Shown here in pieces: positions 38,016 through 47,800 of a stretch of 48,243 nt of DNA. The notes under the pieces are model-generated. The model did not search any database, was not told the origin of the DNA, and was given only the letters and a program-made list of their open reading frames with translations. Source of the DNA: Myceligenerans pegani (GTDB lineage Bacteria > Actinomycetota > Actinomycetes > Actinomycetales > Cellulomonadaceae); assembly GCF_014892515.1 (NCBI RefSeq), contig NZ_JADBGR010000111.1, positions 17,859 to 66,101 on the forward strand, read 5' to 3'. Positions within the stretch are counted from its first letter, which is position 1; every line of letters starts with the position of its first letter. The position numbers and the translations under genes were made by a program.

Positions 38016-39976
38016 CCCTCCGCCCCAGGGTGGACGACGACGCGCCGGTCCCCGAAGTGGATCGTCGAGCCGACGGGGACGCGCACCCGCGCCCCGGCCT
38101 CCGCGACCCGGGGTGGCAGGCCCGGCACGGACACCACGGTGCCGTTCGTCGAGCCACGGTCCGTGAGCCAGAGACCCGCGGAGTCGACGCCGAGCTCGGC
38201 GTGGTTCTTCGACACCGAGCGCGTCGGGTCCGGGAGCTGGACCAGCTGGACGCCCGCGCTGCCCGGGGCCTGCGGGTTGCGTCCCACCAGGGTCGGGCCG
38301 TCCACGCGGACCCTCGCGCCCGACTCCAGCTCCAGCACGGCGCCCATGACCGGCGGCGGGTCCATCGCACCGCTCGAGCCGGTCGGCATCTGCAGCATCG
38401 TCTCGTCCGACGCCGGTCCGGCCGCCTGCTCGACGTTGGTCGCGTCCGGGTCGGGGCCCTGCGGAGCCGCGTGCTGTCCGCGTGGCGGCCGGCCGTAGCC
38501 GGAACCCTGGCCCTGACCAGGGGGGTCGATGCTGACGGCGCGGGTCGGCTGCGAGTCGCGCCGCTGCGGCTGCGAGATCGGCGGGTACGGCGACGTCTCC
38601 AGCAGCGGGTGATCCGGAATCGTGTTCGCGGCCGTGATCGGTCGCGGCGAGTTCGGCGTGGCCGGCGGCGAGGGCGTGGACGACGCCGTCGGCGGCGCGG
38701 CCTCGGGCGGGGACGCCGGCGGTGCGCCGGGCAGCATCGGCTGCTGCGGCTGGGCCGAGGGCTGCCCGCCCGGCCACTGCTGGGACGACGGCGCCTGACC
38801 CTGCTGGCCGGAGCTCACGGGCGGGAACGGGCCGGCAGGGCCCGCGGCGCCACCCGGCACGTCCGTGATCAGCCCGTCGCCGGTCGGGGGGCCCGATGCC
38901 TTGGGGAACGACCAGGGATCCGGCTGGGCAGGGGCCGGTGAACCGTCCGGGGTGAAGGAGGCCGGGGCCTGCGGCCCGGCCTGCTGCACCGGGTCGAACA
39001 CGGGCGCCTGACCCGCCGACGACGCGGCGGTGTGGGCCTGGCCGGCCGCGCGCAGCGCACCCGGGCTCGCCGGGGCGGCCGGTGAGCCCGGAGCGGGGGT
39101 GCCCGGAGCGGGGGTGCGGGGACCGGGAACGCCCCGGCCCGCGGCGCCCTGGCCGGAGGTGACCCGGCCCGGTGCGCGCGGCCGGGAGTCCGGGTCGAAG
39201 CCCTCGACGACGGGTGCGGGCTTCTTCTTGATGTCGATCACGACGGCACCCGCCGCCTTGTCGTGCCAGCCCTGCTTGCGACCGCCCTTGTCCCACAGCG
39301 GGCTGAGCAGGACCACCCAGCTGCCGACGCCACAGGCCAGGCTGCCGGCGCCGACGACGAGGACGCGCAGGACGATCCGCCAGAAGCCGACCGGCTTCTC
39401 GTCACGGGCCGACAGGGTGCGGATGCCGAGCGCGACGTTGCCGAGGGTCTTGCCGGACGTGCCCTCCCAGATCCACATGGACAGGTTCCACACGAGCATG
39501 AGGCCGAGGCCACCCCAGAGACCCGCCATCAGCGTGACGAGCATCGCCTGGGCCTCGTTCTCGTCGATGGCGATCACGCCCTCGGGCGGTTGAGCCATGA
39601 GGAGGGCGATCCCGTACACGATCCCGAAGAGAGCGCCGCCCACGGCGCCGTCGACCAGGAGCGCGACGATCCGCCTGCCGACGTGTGCGTACACGGGCTC
39701 GGGCGCCGCCGGTGCGGGTCCTGGGTCGCGGACGGGAACGAACGTCCCGGTCTGGAACTCGTCGTCGATCCGCGACCCGCCGTGGTGGTACGGCAGGTCC
39801 TGGCCGTGGGGCGCACCGTACCCGCCGCCCGCCAGCTGCTGGACAGCACTCTGCGGCCCGGGCTGCTGCTCGACCACGGGCCTGCCGGTGCGCGGGAACT
39901 CACGCCCGCACACCCCGCAGTACTGCGTCCCCGCGGCCTGGCGCGACAGGCAGCCGCTGCACACCACGTCCGTCAT
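38012..39976 (-). CDS. Zinc-ribbon, RDD and FHA domain membrane protein
   Basis: A 654-residue protein. The N-terminal zinc ribbon is C6-x2-C9 and C20-x2-C23. An RDD membrane domain at about 92-235 has three hydrophobic helices (HVGRRIVALLVDGAVGGALFGIVYGIALL, LMAGLWGGLGLMLVWNLSMWIWEGTSGKTLGNVALGIRTL, RIVLRVLVVGAGSLACGVGSWVVLL). About 300 residues of Pro/Gly/Ala-rich linker follow, then a C-terminal FHA domain (PTLVGRNPQ, SVSKNHAELGV, LTDRGSTNGTVV). It probably anchors a phosphothreonine-binding head to the membrane next to the secretion machine. ATG 39976 is set by AAGGAGAA and by overlap with the upstream stop (ATGA, 39973-39976). Confidence 0.85.
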   Translation of the reverse strand: MTDVVCSGCLSRQAAGTQYCGVCGREFPRTGRPVVEQQPGPQSAVQQLAGGGYGAPHGQDLPYHHGGSRIDDEFQTGTFVPVRDPGPAPAAPEPVYAHVGRRIVALLVDGAVGGALFGIVYGIALLMAQPPEGVIAIDENEAQAMLVTLMAGLWGGLGLMLVWNLSMWIWEGTSGKTLGNVALGIRTLSARDEKPVGFWRIVLRVLVVGAGSLACGVGSWVVLLSPLWDKGGRKQGWHDKAAGAVVIDIKKKPAPVVEGFDPDSRPRAPGRVTSGQGAAGRGVPGPRTPAPGTPAPGSPAAPASPGALRAAGQAHTAASSAGQAPVFDPVQQAGPQAPASFTPDGSPAPAQPDPWSFPKASGPPTGDGLITDVPGGAAGPAGPFPPVSSGQQGQAPSSQQWPGGQPSAQPQQPMLPGAPPASPPEAAPPTASSTPSPPATPNSPRPITAANTIPDHPLLETSPYPPISQPQRRDSQPTRAVSIDPPGQGQGSGYGRPPRGQHAAPQGPDPDATNVEQAAGPASDETMLQMPTGSSGAMDPPPVMGAVLELESGARVRVDGPTLVGRNPQAPGSAGVQLVQLPDPTRSVSKNHAELGVDSAGLWLTDRGSTNGTVVSVPGLPPRVAEAGARVRVPVGSTIHFGDRRVVVHPGAEG

Positions 39977-42429
39977 CGGTTCTCCTTCGAGCCTCGCTTC
40001 ACCAAGTCCTGCCACACACCCGTCATGCCGCGTCCTCCCGCCATGCGCGCGCGAACGCTGCGCAAGGACAGCGCCGCGGCGATCCTCTGCCGGGTGTTCA
40101 CGGAAGAGCGTAGGCCCCCGAGGACCGTGTCCACCTCCTCCCAGAAGGAGTCGACCTCGGCCTGCGTCGGTTGCCTTCCGCTGAAGACCGTGGCATCGGC
40201 CCGATGGGCAAGCATAAGCGTGCCGGGCGCCTCGTGCTTTGTCGCGATAAGTCCCGCGCCCTCACGCCGCGTCGCCGACCGTGGCACGGACGTGCCCATG
40301 TCGGTGACCGCGTCGACCACCTCGTGCCAGCCACCGCTGAACCGGTCGGCGAGCTCCTCGGCGGTCCGCCGCCGGGCCCGGCGGCGCGCCTTGTGCGCGA
40401 GGATCAGCACGATCGGGAGCAGTATCAGCGCCAGCGGGATGGCCACCGCGAGCACGATGGTCAGGAGCATTCCCCAGTCGAAGCCCTCGTTGTCGGCCTC
40501 GTCCTGCTCCTCGTACTCCACGCTGCCGGCCTTGTTCTGCTCGGGCTCCTCCGGCGGCTCGGGCTCCTGCAGCACCGGCGGCTTGGGCAGCTCCTGCGTC
40601 TGGGGCTCGGGCTGGATCTTCGTGTCCTCGTCCGGGTCCACGTCGATCGGGACCCACCCGTACTCCTCGAACGGCACCTCGATCCAGGCCTTGACGTCTT
40701 CGCCGCGCACGGTCCAGTCCTCGCCGGCGCTGCGGTCGGACTCCTCGTCCTCGGCGAATCCCATGACCACCCGCGCGGGGATGCCCGTCTGCCGGGCGAG
40801 CAGGGCGAACGCGACGGCGAACTGCTCCTCGTCGCCGATCATGTCGTCCTTCTCGAGCAGGTCGTCGATGCGCTCCGCGGCGTGCCCGGGCCGTGACGGC
40901 GGCTGCCCCTCCAGGCCACTGGAGAGGATGCCGCCCGCCTCCAGCGCGTCCCGGATGAGGAACAGCTTCTCGGCGGGGTCGGTCGTCTCGCCGGTGTACT
41001 GCGCGACCTTGCCGGACACGTTCGCCGGGAGAGACCTCTTGTCGGTCTTCGGGAGCTCGACCTCGGACACGGTCGCGTCGGCCAGCTCCTCCTCGGACGG
41101 GTACGTCGTGAGCAGGGTGTCGAGTTCGTAGGTGTCGCCCGGCTGCACGCCGGCGAGGGTGACGGCGGTCTCGGTCTCGCTGTTGTAGTAGGTACCCGCG
41201 CCCTGGTCCGCGGCACGCGAACCCGTCCAGGTCACCCCGGTGAGGTCACCGACCTCCGGTACCCACACGTCGCGGTAGGCGAGCGACGTCACCTGGACCG
41301 TCGCACGGGTGCCCTGCGCGGCCGTCACGATCCGCTGGCCGACGCGCGTGTAGACGCCGGTCGCCCCGCCCTCGCCCGCGGCGTCGTACACGACGCCGTC
41401 GTACTCGTCGAGCGTGGCGAGCCGTACCCGGGCATTCTCCGGGAGACCCGTGATCCGGAGGATCTCGGTCTCCTTCTCGTCCTTGGCGTAGTGCCGGAAG
41501 GAGGCGAGCGGCGTCGAGAACTCGTGCAGGTCGAAGGGCGGGGTGATCTCCTCTCGCAGCACGGTGCGCGGGCTGTCCGGCAGGAGCGCCGGCCCGGCGA
41601 ATCCGGCGGCGACGGCCGCCACGCCGAGGATGATCGCGCCGGTGCGAACGCGGTACCAGACCAGGCGGCGCGTGGCCTCGCGGCTCTGCTCGGTGCTGAT
41701 CGAGTGGGTACCGACCCGGGCCCCCATCGCCCGGACGCCGCCCCACAGCAGGCCGGCGACGGCGATCACGAGGCCTTGGACGATCGGCAGCGCGGTCTCC
41801 AGCGTGCCGAGCAGGATCACGCCGGCGAAACCCGCCATGATCGGCAGCATCGCCCAGGCCGCGTGCCGCACGCGCAGCGCGATCGTCGTCGCGACGAGCG
41901 CCACGAGCAGCATCATCAGGTACGGCACGATCGCCAGGTCGGGGAACGAGTACAACGGCGGGACCGTCGTGACGAAGGCCTTCCAGCCCTGGATCGCGCC
42001 GAGCAGGAGATCCTGCAGCGTGGTCAGGCTCGGGACGATGCCGAGGATCGCGTCCCGCGGCAGCGCGAGAGGCGCCCCGAACAACAGGTAGCCGACGACG
42101 GCGAGCGCGGCCACCGTGACGGCGGGCCAGCGGCGCCAGGCACACAGCCAGGCGACGAACACGCCGAGGACGGCGCCGCCGACGGCGGGCACCAGGTAGC
42201 CGAGCGTTCCCCAGACGGGGCCGAAGCCGACGATGATCGCACCGCACATCACCGCGATGGCGCCCAGGTCGAACCAGGCGCCCTTCTTCATCGCCCGCGG
42301 GCGCGCGTCGTCGGCGCGCCGCGTCGTACCGCTGCCCCTGGTGCTCGACCCGGTCAGGCCGGACGGCCGCCGACCGTCCGGGTTGATCCCGCGGCGCGCT
42401 CCGCCGCGGGTGGTCTCGTCGTGGCTCAT
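39973..42429 (-). CDS. Transglutaminase-fold membrane protein lacking catalytic residues
   Basis: An 818-residue protein of the TgpA/DUF3488-transglutaminase type. Six or more N-terminal helices (52-285), an external transglutaminase-like domain (about 300-610), a Pro/Glu-rich linker, one more helix (653-678) and a cytoplasmic tail. In active members the core is G-x-C-E-x-F/Y-A, H-A-W-x-E-V and D-P/x-TP. Here these read G532-D-E534-E-Q-F-A, K580-A-W-I-E-V and D597-V-D-P-D, so the Cys and His are replaced (Glu534, Lys580) while the scaffold GIPARVVMGF and YGWVPID is kept. It is probably a structural or binding pseudoenzyme. Overlaps of 4 bases on both sides place it firmly in the operon. Confidence 0.85.
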   Translation of the reverse strand: MSHDETTRGGARRGINPDGRRPSGLTGSSTRGSGTTRRADDARPRAMKKGAWFDLGAIAVMCGAIIVGFGPVWGTLGYLVPAVGGAVLGVFVAWLCAWRRWPAVTVAALAVVGYLLFGAPLALPRDAILGIVPSLTTLQDLLLGAIQGWKAFVTTVPPLYSFPDLAIVPYLMMLLVALVATTIALRVRHAAWAMLPIMAGFAGVILLGTLETALPIVQGLVIAVAGLLWGGVRAMGARVGTHSISTEQSREATRRLVWYRVRTGAIILGVAAVAAGFAGPALLPDSPRTVLREEITPPFDLHEFSTPLASFRHYAKDEKETEILRITGLPENARVRLATLDEYDGVVYDAAGEGGATGVYTRVGQRIVTAAQGTRATVQVTSLAYRDVWVPEVGDLTGVTWTGSRAADQGAGTYYNSETETAVTLAGVQPGDTYELDTLLTTYPSEEELADATVSEVELPKTDKRSLPANVSGKVAQYTGETTDPAEKLFLIRDALEAGGILSSGLEGQPPSRPGHAAERIDDLLEKDDMIGDEEQFAVAFALLARQTGIPARVVMGFAEDEESDRSAGEDWTVRGEDVKAWIEVPFEEYGWVPIDVDPDEDTKIQPEPQTQELPKPPVLQEPEPPEEPEQNKAGSVEYEEQDEADNEGFDWGMLLTIVLAVAIPLALILLPIVLILAHKARRRARRRTAEELADRFSGGWHEVVDAVTDMGTSVPRSATRREGAGLIATKHEAPGTLMLAHRADATVFSGRQPTQAEVDSFWEEVDTVLGGLRSSVNTRQRIAAALSLRSVRARMAGGRGMTGVWQDLVKRGSKENR

Positions 42430-43775
42430 CCTTCACTCATCTTTCGCAGCGCCAGCGGCAGGTCGCCGAGCTTGCCGAGGGTCAGCACGCCGAGCTCGGC
42501 GATGGCGTGCCGGGACAGCGAGGCCCCCGGCACGCACTGGATGGCCATCACCTGCACGCCCACGGGGAGGCGGGCGGAGGCCGAGCGCAGTTCGGTCGGC
42601 GTGACGAGGCTGCCGGTGATGAAGGACATCACCGACGCGTCGTTCACCGTGGTGCCCGCGATCCGGGCGAGATCGGCGAGCGTCGTCTTCGTCGAGGTCA
42701 GCTCGATCCGCGACAGGTCGTCCAGCAGCCGCGTGCGGTGGTCCCCGCGCAGGTTGCCGGCATCGTTGACCATCACCGTGACGCCCCGGTCCTCGCGGAT
42801 CGCCTGGAGGCCGAGCGAGCCGCAGACACTGACCGCGAGCTCGAACTCCTCCTCGCTCGCGTAGTCCTCGGCGCGCGTGCTCAGCAGCACCGCGAGGTGC
42901 GAGCGCCGGGTCTCCTCGAACTGGCGGACCATGAGCTGGCCGGTGCGCGCGGTGGTCTTCCAGTGGATGTGGCGCCGGTCGTCGCCCGGCACGTAGTCGC
43001 GCAGGGCGTGGAAGGACACGTCCGAGTTGGAGATGTCCTGGGTGACCCGCCCTTCGAGGTCCTTGAAGAAGCCGGTGTTCGACCCCATCAGGTTCTTCAC
43101 CTGCGGGTGCACGAACAATTCCTCCGGCTCGGTCCACGTGACCTCGCGGCGCAGCAGGCCGAGCGGGTCGGCGCGCACGGACTTCACCGGCCCCACGACG
43201 ATGACGCTGCGGCGCCTCGTGGGGATGGTGAAGATCTCCTCGTGTGCTCCCCCGCCACGCAGGCGCGGCACCGGGAACGCGGCCGTCCCGGTTCCCACTG
43301 GGAGCTCCATCACCGAGGGCAGCACCGGGCGCCGGGTCTCGTTGCGCACGTCGAGGCGGCCGACGGCGCGATCGCCGACGGTCACGCGCCGCTGCGCCAG
43401 GTCAAGCACCACGGTGTAGCGGAACTTGCCGAGCACGAACGCACTCGCCGCGATCAGGGTCACCGTCAGCAGCACCGCCGCGATCAGCACCTCGACCCAC
43501 GAGAGCATGAGGCCCGCCACCCACGCCGCCACCGCCGTGACCAGCACGGCGAAGCCGAAGCCGCTGAACGCCTCGGTGAGCGGGCGCAGCCACTCACGTA
43601 CCGCGGACAGCCTGCGCCGGACCGCTCCCGAGAACGTCACCCAGCCGCGCCGGGTCGCACGCCTCGCGTCCGCGCCGCGCGCACCGAGGCCGCTCGGGGC
43701 CTCCGTCCGCTTTCCGTATCCCGGCCGCGACGTCGCACTGGTGGTGACGGGCGGCCGGGTCGCCGTCGTCGTCAT
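42426..43775 (-). CDS. DUF58 domain protein
   Basis: A 449-residue protein. After a basic N-terminus there are two close membrane helices (about 70-115: FGFAVLVTAVAAWVAGLMLSWVEVLIAAVLLTVTLIAASAF), a beta-rich region, then the DUF58 core with SFHALRDYVPGDDRRHIHWKTTARTGQLMVRQFEETR and a von Willebrand-like fold. DUF58 proteins nearly always accompany MoxR ATPases and transglutaminase-like proteins, as here, and are thought to help assemble or activate protein complexes. ATG 43775 overlaps the moxR stop (ATGA). The upstream frame to 43955 is antisense-like Arg-rich sequence and is not used. Confidence 0.85.
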   Translation of the reverse strand: MTTTATRPPVTTSATSRPGYGKRTEAPSGLGARGADARRATRRGWVTFSGAVRRRLSAVREWLRPLTEAFSGFGFAVLVTAVAAWVAGLMLSWVEVLIAAVLLTVTLIAASAFVLGKFRYTVVLDLAQRRVTVGDRAVGRLDVRNETRRPVLPSVMELPVGTGTAAFPVPRLRGGGAHEEIFTIPTRRRSVIVVGPVKSVRADPLGLLRREVTWTEPEELFVHPQVKNLMGSNTGFFKDLEGRVTQDISNSDVSFHALRDYVPGDDRRHIHWKTTARTGQLMVRQFEETRRSHLAVLLSTRAEDYASEEEFELAVSVCGSLGLQAIREDRGVTVMVNDAGNLRGDHRTRLLDDLSRIELTSTKTTLADLARIAGTTVNDASVMSFITGSLVTPTELRSASARLPVGVQVMAIQCVPGASLSRHAIAELGVLTLGKLGDLPLALRKMSEG

Positions 43776-44752
43776 GCCGACACACGCTCCTGCGGAGCGG
43801 CGACATCGGACAGGATGCGGCCCAGGATGATGTCCGGCTGCGCGCCGGCGAACTCCGCCTCGGGGTCGAGCACGAAGCGGTGCGCCCACACCGGCTGGGC
43901 GAGGTCCTTCACGTCGTCGGGCAGCACGTAGTTCCGGCCGTGCGCGGCCGCCCACACCTTGGTGCAGCGCACCAGTGCGAGCGCGCCACGGACGGAGACG
44001 CCGACGCGCACCTCGGGCGCGTTGCGGGTCTCCTCCGCGAGACGGGAGACGTACTCGAGCACCGCGGTGTCGGTGTAGACGGTGTGTCCCAGTGCCGACA
44101 TCTCCGTCACCGCCTTGGTGGTGATCAGCGGCTGCAGCGCCAGGCTGCGGTCCTTCACCGAGGCGCCGGTGAGGATCTCGACGGTGGAGGCGTGGTCCGG
44201 GTAGCCCACCGAGGTCTTCATGAGGAAGCGGTCGAGCTGGGCCTCGGGCAGACGGTAGGTACCGGCCTGCTCGATCGGGTTCTGCGTCGCGATGACCATG
44301 AACGGGTTGCCGACGCCGTGCCGCACGCCGTCGACGGTGACCTGACCCTCTTCCATGACCTCGAGCAGGGCGGACTGGGTCTTCGGTGAAGCGCGGTTGA
44401 TCTCGTCGGCCAGCACGATCGACGCGAAGATCGGGCCCTGGTGGAAGTCGAACTTCCCGGTGTTCTGGTCGTAGATCGTCACGCCGGTGACGTCGGACGG
44501 CAGGAGGTCGGGCGTGAACTGGATGCGGTTGTGCGTGCCCTGGACGGACGCCGCGATCGCCCGGGCCATCGCCGTCTTGCCGGTGCCGGGTGCGTCCTCC
44601 AGCAGGAGGTGGCCCTCGGCGAGCATGCAGGTCAGAGCCAGTCGGATGACCTGGGACTTACCCAGCACCGCCTGCCCGACGTTGCCGACCAGACGGTCGA
44701 AGGTCTGTGCGAACCAGGCCGCCTGTTCGGGTGTCATCGTGCTGGTGCTCAT
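43772..44752 (-). CDS. MoxR-type AAA+ ATPase
   Basis: A 326-residue MoxR/RavA-family AAA+ protein. Walker A is EDAPGTGKT (52-60), followed by the typical RIQFTPDLLPSDVTG, Walker B IVLADEINRA (112-121), sensor 1 ATQNPIEQ, the Arg finger region LPEAQLDRFLMK, and the C-terminal sensor 2 segment GVSVRGALALVRCTKVWAAAHGR. MoxR proteins act as chaperones for metal or complex insertion together with VWA/DUF58 proteins. AAGGA precedes the ATG. A 77-bp gap separates it from the surface-protein gene. It starts the tightly overlapped part of the operon. Confidence 0.9.
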   Translation of the reverse strand: MSTSTMTPEQAAWFAQTFDRLVGNVGQAVLGKSQVIRLALTCMLAEGHLLLEDAPGTGKTAMARAIAASVQGTHNRIQFTPDLLPSDVTGVTIYDQNTGKFDFHQGPIFASIVLADEINRASPKTQSALLEVMEEGQVTVDGVRHGVGNPFMVIATQNPIEQAGTYRLPEAQLDRFLMKTSVGYPDHASTVEILTGASVKDRSLALQPLITTKAVTEMSALGHTVYTDTAVLEYVSRLAEETRNAPEVRVGVSVRGALALVRCTKVWAAAHGRNYVLPDDVKDLAQPVWAHRFVLDPEAEFAGAQPDIILGRILSDVAAPQERVSA

Positions 44753-44829
44753 GTGTCCTTACTTCCTCGTTTCATGGGAGATCCGTGTCGTGTTCTGTTC
44801 GTCGTGTCGGTACCGTGGGCCGGGCCCGC

Positions 44830-47800
44830 CTACCACGTCGTCCTGCTGTAGGCCTTGCCGTCGATGACCACACCGACCCTGGTGCCGGGGTAGCCGTAGA
44901 AGCATCTCAGCTCGATCGAGCCGGACCCGCCGAAGGTCCGGGTCTCTCCGGCGCCGCCCGGCCGGGTGCTCCCGTCGATGATGTTGTGCCAGCCCGGGGT
45001 GTCCGGGTTGGTCTCCGACCAGCACTCGACCCGGTGACTGCCGCTCGGGAAGTCGCTGTAGTTCACCTTGTAGTAGGCGCACGACGAGTGGGTGCAGTCG
45101 CCGTTGCTGACCCTGGAGCCGTGCACCACCGTGGCCTGGGGGTCGGGGGCGGACACCGTCGTGCCCGTGGCCGACGCCCAGCTACCGCAGCCGGCCGCGT
45201 TGCAGGCACGCGCCTGGAGCCTGTAGGTCCTGTCGTAGCCGTTGTTGCCGACGGTGATGTTGGTCGGCCAGCCGCCCTGCTGGATCGTGCCCGAGTTCGA
45301 CCACGAGCCCGAGGCCTGCCATTCGATCCGCTGCACCGGACGTCCACCGTTCGAGCCCGGGCCGCGCACCGTGAAGTAGCCACCCTGGCCGTTGCCCGAC
45401 CGGTGCCAGGTGACCCCCGGCGTACCGGGCACGGTGTAGGGGGTGACCGCCGGACTGGATTCCCCGGACCAGGCGGAGCATGCACCCTGGGCGTTGCAGG
45501 CGCGCACGCTGAACGTGTAGGCGGTGCCGTTCGACAGGCCCTGGTACGTGTAGGACGTGCCGGTGATCGGGCCCTTCGGGTTCGCCTGGTTCGCGCGGAC
45601 CTCGTAGTACCCGCCCGTGCCGCGGAAGTCGCCGATCCCGCTCCAGCTCACGTCCGCCTGCCCGTTCGTGTTGCTGCCCAGCCTGGCGGTCGGCGCAGCG
45701 GGACGATCGGGCGTGCCGTGCGGCAGGACGGCGTTGGACTGCGGGCTGGTCTCGGACTTGCCGGCCTTGTTCTCGGCTGTGACCTGGAACGTGTAGCTCT
45801 TGTCGGTGTCCAGGTTCTCCACGGTCTGGCTCGTGCCCGCGATGTCTGGAAGCGTCCTGACGACCGAACCGCTCTGCAGGATGTCGAGGTCGTAGCTCTT
45901 GATCGCGTCACCGTTGTTCGCCGGCGCCGTCCAGTTCACCTCGACCTGGCCGCCCAGGTTGGTGTTCACACGCGTCGCGGTAGGGGCCGCGGGCCGCTCC
46001 GGCGGGCCCGCCGGAACCTCCGGCGCGGAGGGGTCGGACCACTCCGACGGATCGGGCGCCTGGTTCTTCGCCTGCACCCGCACCGTGTACGCCGTGCCGT
46101 TCTCCAATCCGTCCCACGTCGTACTGGTCCCCTGGAGGCATTCCTTCTGGATGACACCGCTCGGAGGTGGGGGAGAGATCTCGAGGTTCACGCAGTCGAT
46201 CGGCGAACGGTCCGTGTACGTTCGGTTGACCCACGTCACGTCGAGCGACTTGTCGCCGAACTCGAGGTCCGGCGGCGCCGGCTGGTCCGGCTTCTCGTCG
46301 GGACGCGCCTCCTGGGACGGCGGCGACGCCTCACCCAGCCCGACCTCGTTCTCCGCCTGCACCGTGAACGTGTACGTCACGTTGTTCGTCAGACCCTTCA
46401 CCGTGCACGTCGTCGTGGAGCACGGCTGCTCGTCTCCCCGAGAAGACGTCACCGTGTAGCCCTCGATCGGCGCGCCGTTGTTGTTCGGCTCGTCCCACGA
46501 CAGCACCACGGTCTCGGACCGCACCTCCTCCACACGCGGAGCGCGCGGAGCCTCCGGCTTCCCGAGCACCGTGAGGTTGACGACCCCGTCGACCTGACGG
46601 TCCGGGTCCTTGGTGGCGTCCTGCACCGTGTACTTGACCCGCATCGCACCGTGGAAGCCCTCGTCGGGCGTCACAACCACCTGGTCGCCGCTGTAGTCGG
46701 CGGTACCGCTACCCGTCTCGACCACGGGGACGCCGAACAGCTCGAGCGGGGTCTCCGGGAACGGGTTGGTGTCGTTCGCCAGCACGTCGACATTCGTGGC
46801 GACGCCCTCATGCGCGCCGTCGACCATGTCCTCGCCCGTGACGGCCAGCGGTCTGGTCGACGCCACGATCTGGACGGTCAGCGCGCCCTCGACCGGATCG
46901 GTATGACCGTCGGTGACCGTGAACGGGATGGTCTGCGAGGCACCCTTGGTGACCGACGGTTCCGCCTGGGCCGTCACCGTGCTGCCCTGCACCGAGGCGG
47001 CCACACCGTCACCACTGTCCTTCACCTCGAACGACAGCTCGTCGTTCTCCGGGTCACGAACGTAGGCCGCCAGGTCGACGGCGCCCTCGTCCCCAGCCGG
47101 AACCTCCAGCACCGGCGACCCCTTGATCTCCGGCGGCTGGTTCTCGGTGGCTCGGACCTCGATCGGAAGCGTGAGGGTCGCCTTGCGCCCGTCGGGATCC
47201 TCCGGGCCGTCTCCGTCGGTCACCTCGAAGCTCACGGACGCCGGCCCGATGTAGTCCTCCTCCGAGACGAAGACCATGTTTTCACGGTCCGCCACCTCGA
47301 CCGACCCCTCGACGGCGCTCACGGTGGACTCCTCCGTGATCCGCGGCTTCAGGCCCTCCTCGACCACGACGTAGTCGTTCAGATCGATCTCGAGCGGCTC
47401 CCCGCTGATGGCCTCGAGCGGCTCCAGGCCCGGCTTGAGGTGCGGTGTCAGCGAGTCACCCGGCACCCGGATGAACGCACTCGACTCGAGCCCGTCCATG
47501 TCGGTGACGGTGTACGTGACGATCTGGAGGTCCGAGGTCAGGGGAACCGTGACCTTGCCGTCCTCCGACAGCGTGGCCTCCCCGGCGTCCACACCGAGGC
47601 TCACCTCGAGGTCCGCGGCGACGCCGTCCGGATCGACGTCGTTGACCAGGACGTCCACGGTGACAGACTCCTTGCCCACCACGTCCGGGACGGACAGGAC
47701 GTCGTCGTTCGCCACCGGAGGAACGAGCGGCGCATCCCGGGAGACCCTCACCGTGATCACACCCTGTGCCCGCGCCTTGTAGATGTCCTGGATACCGTAG

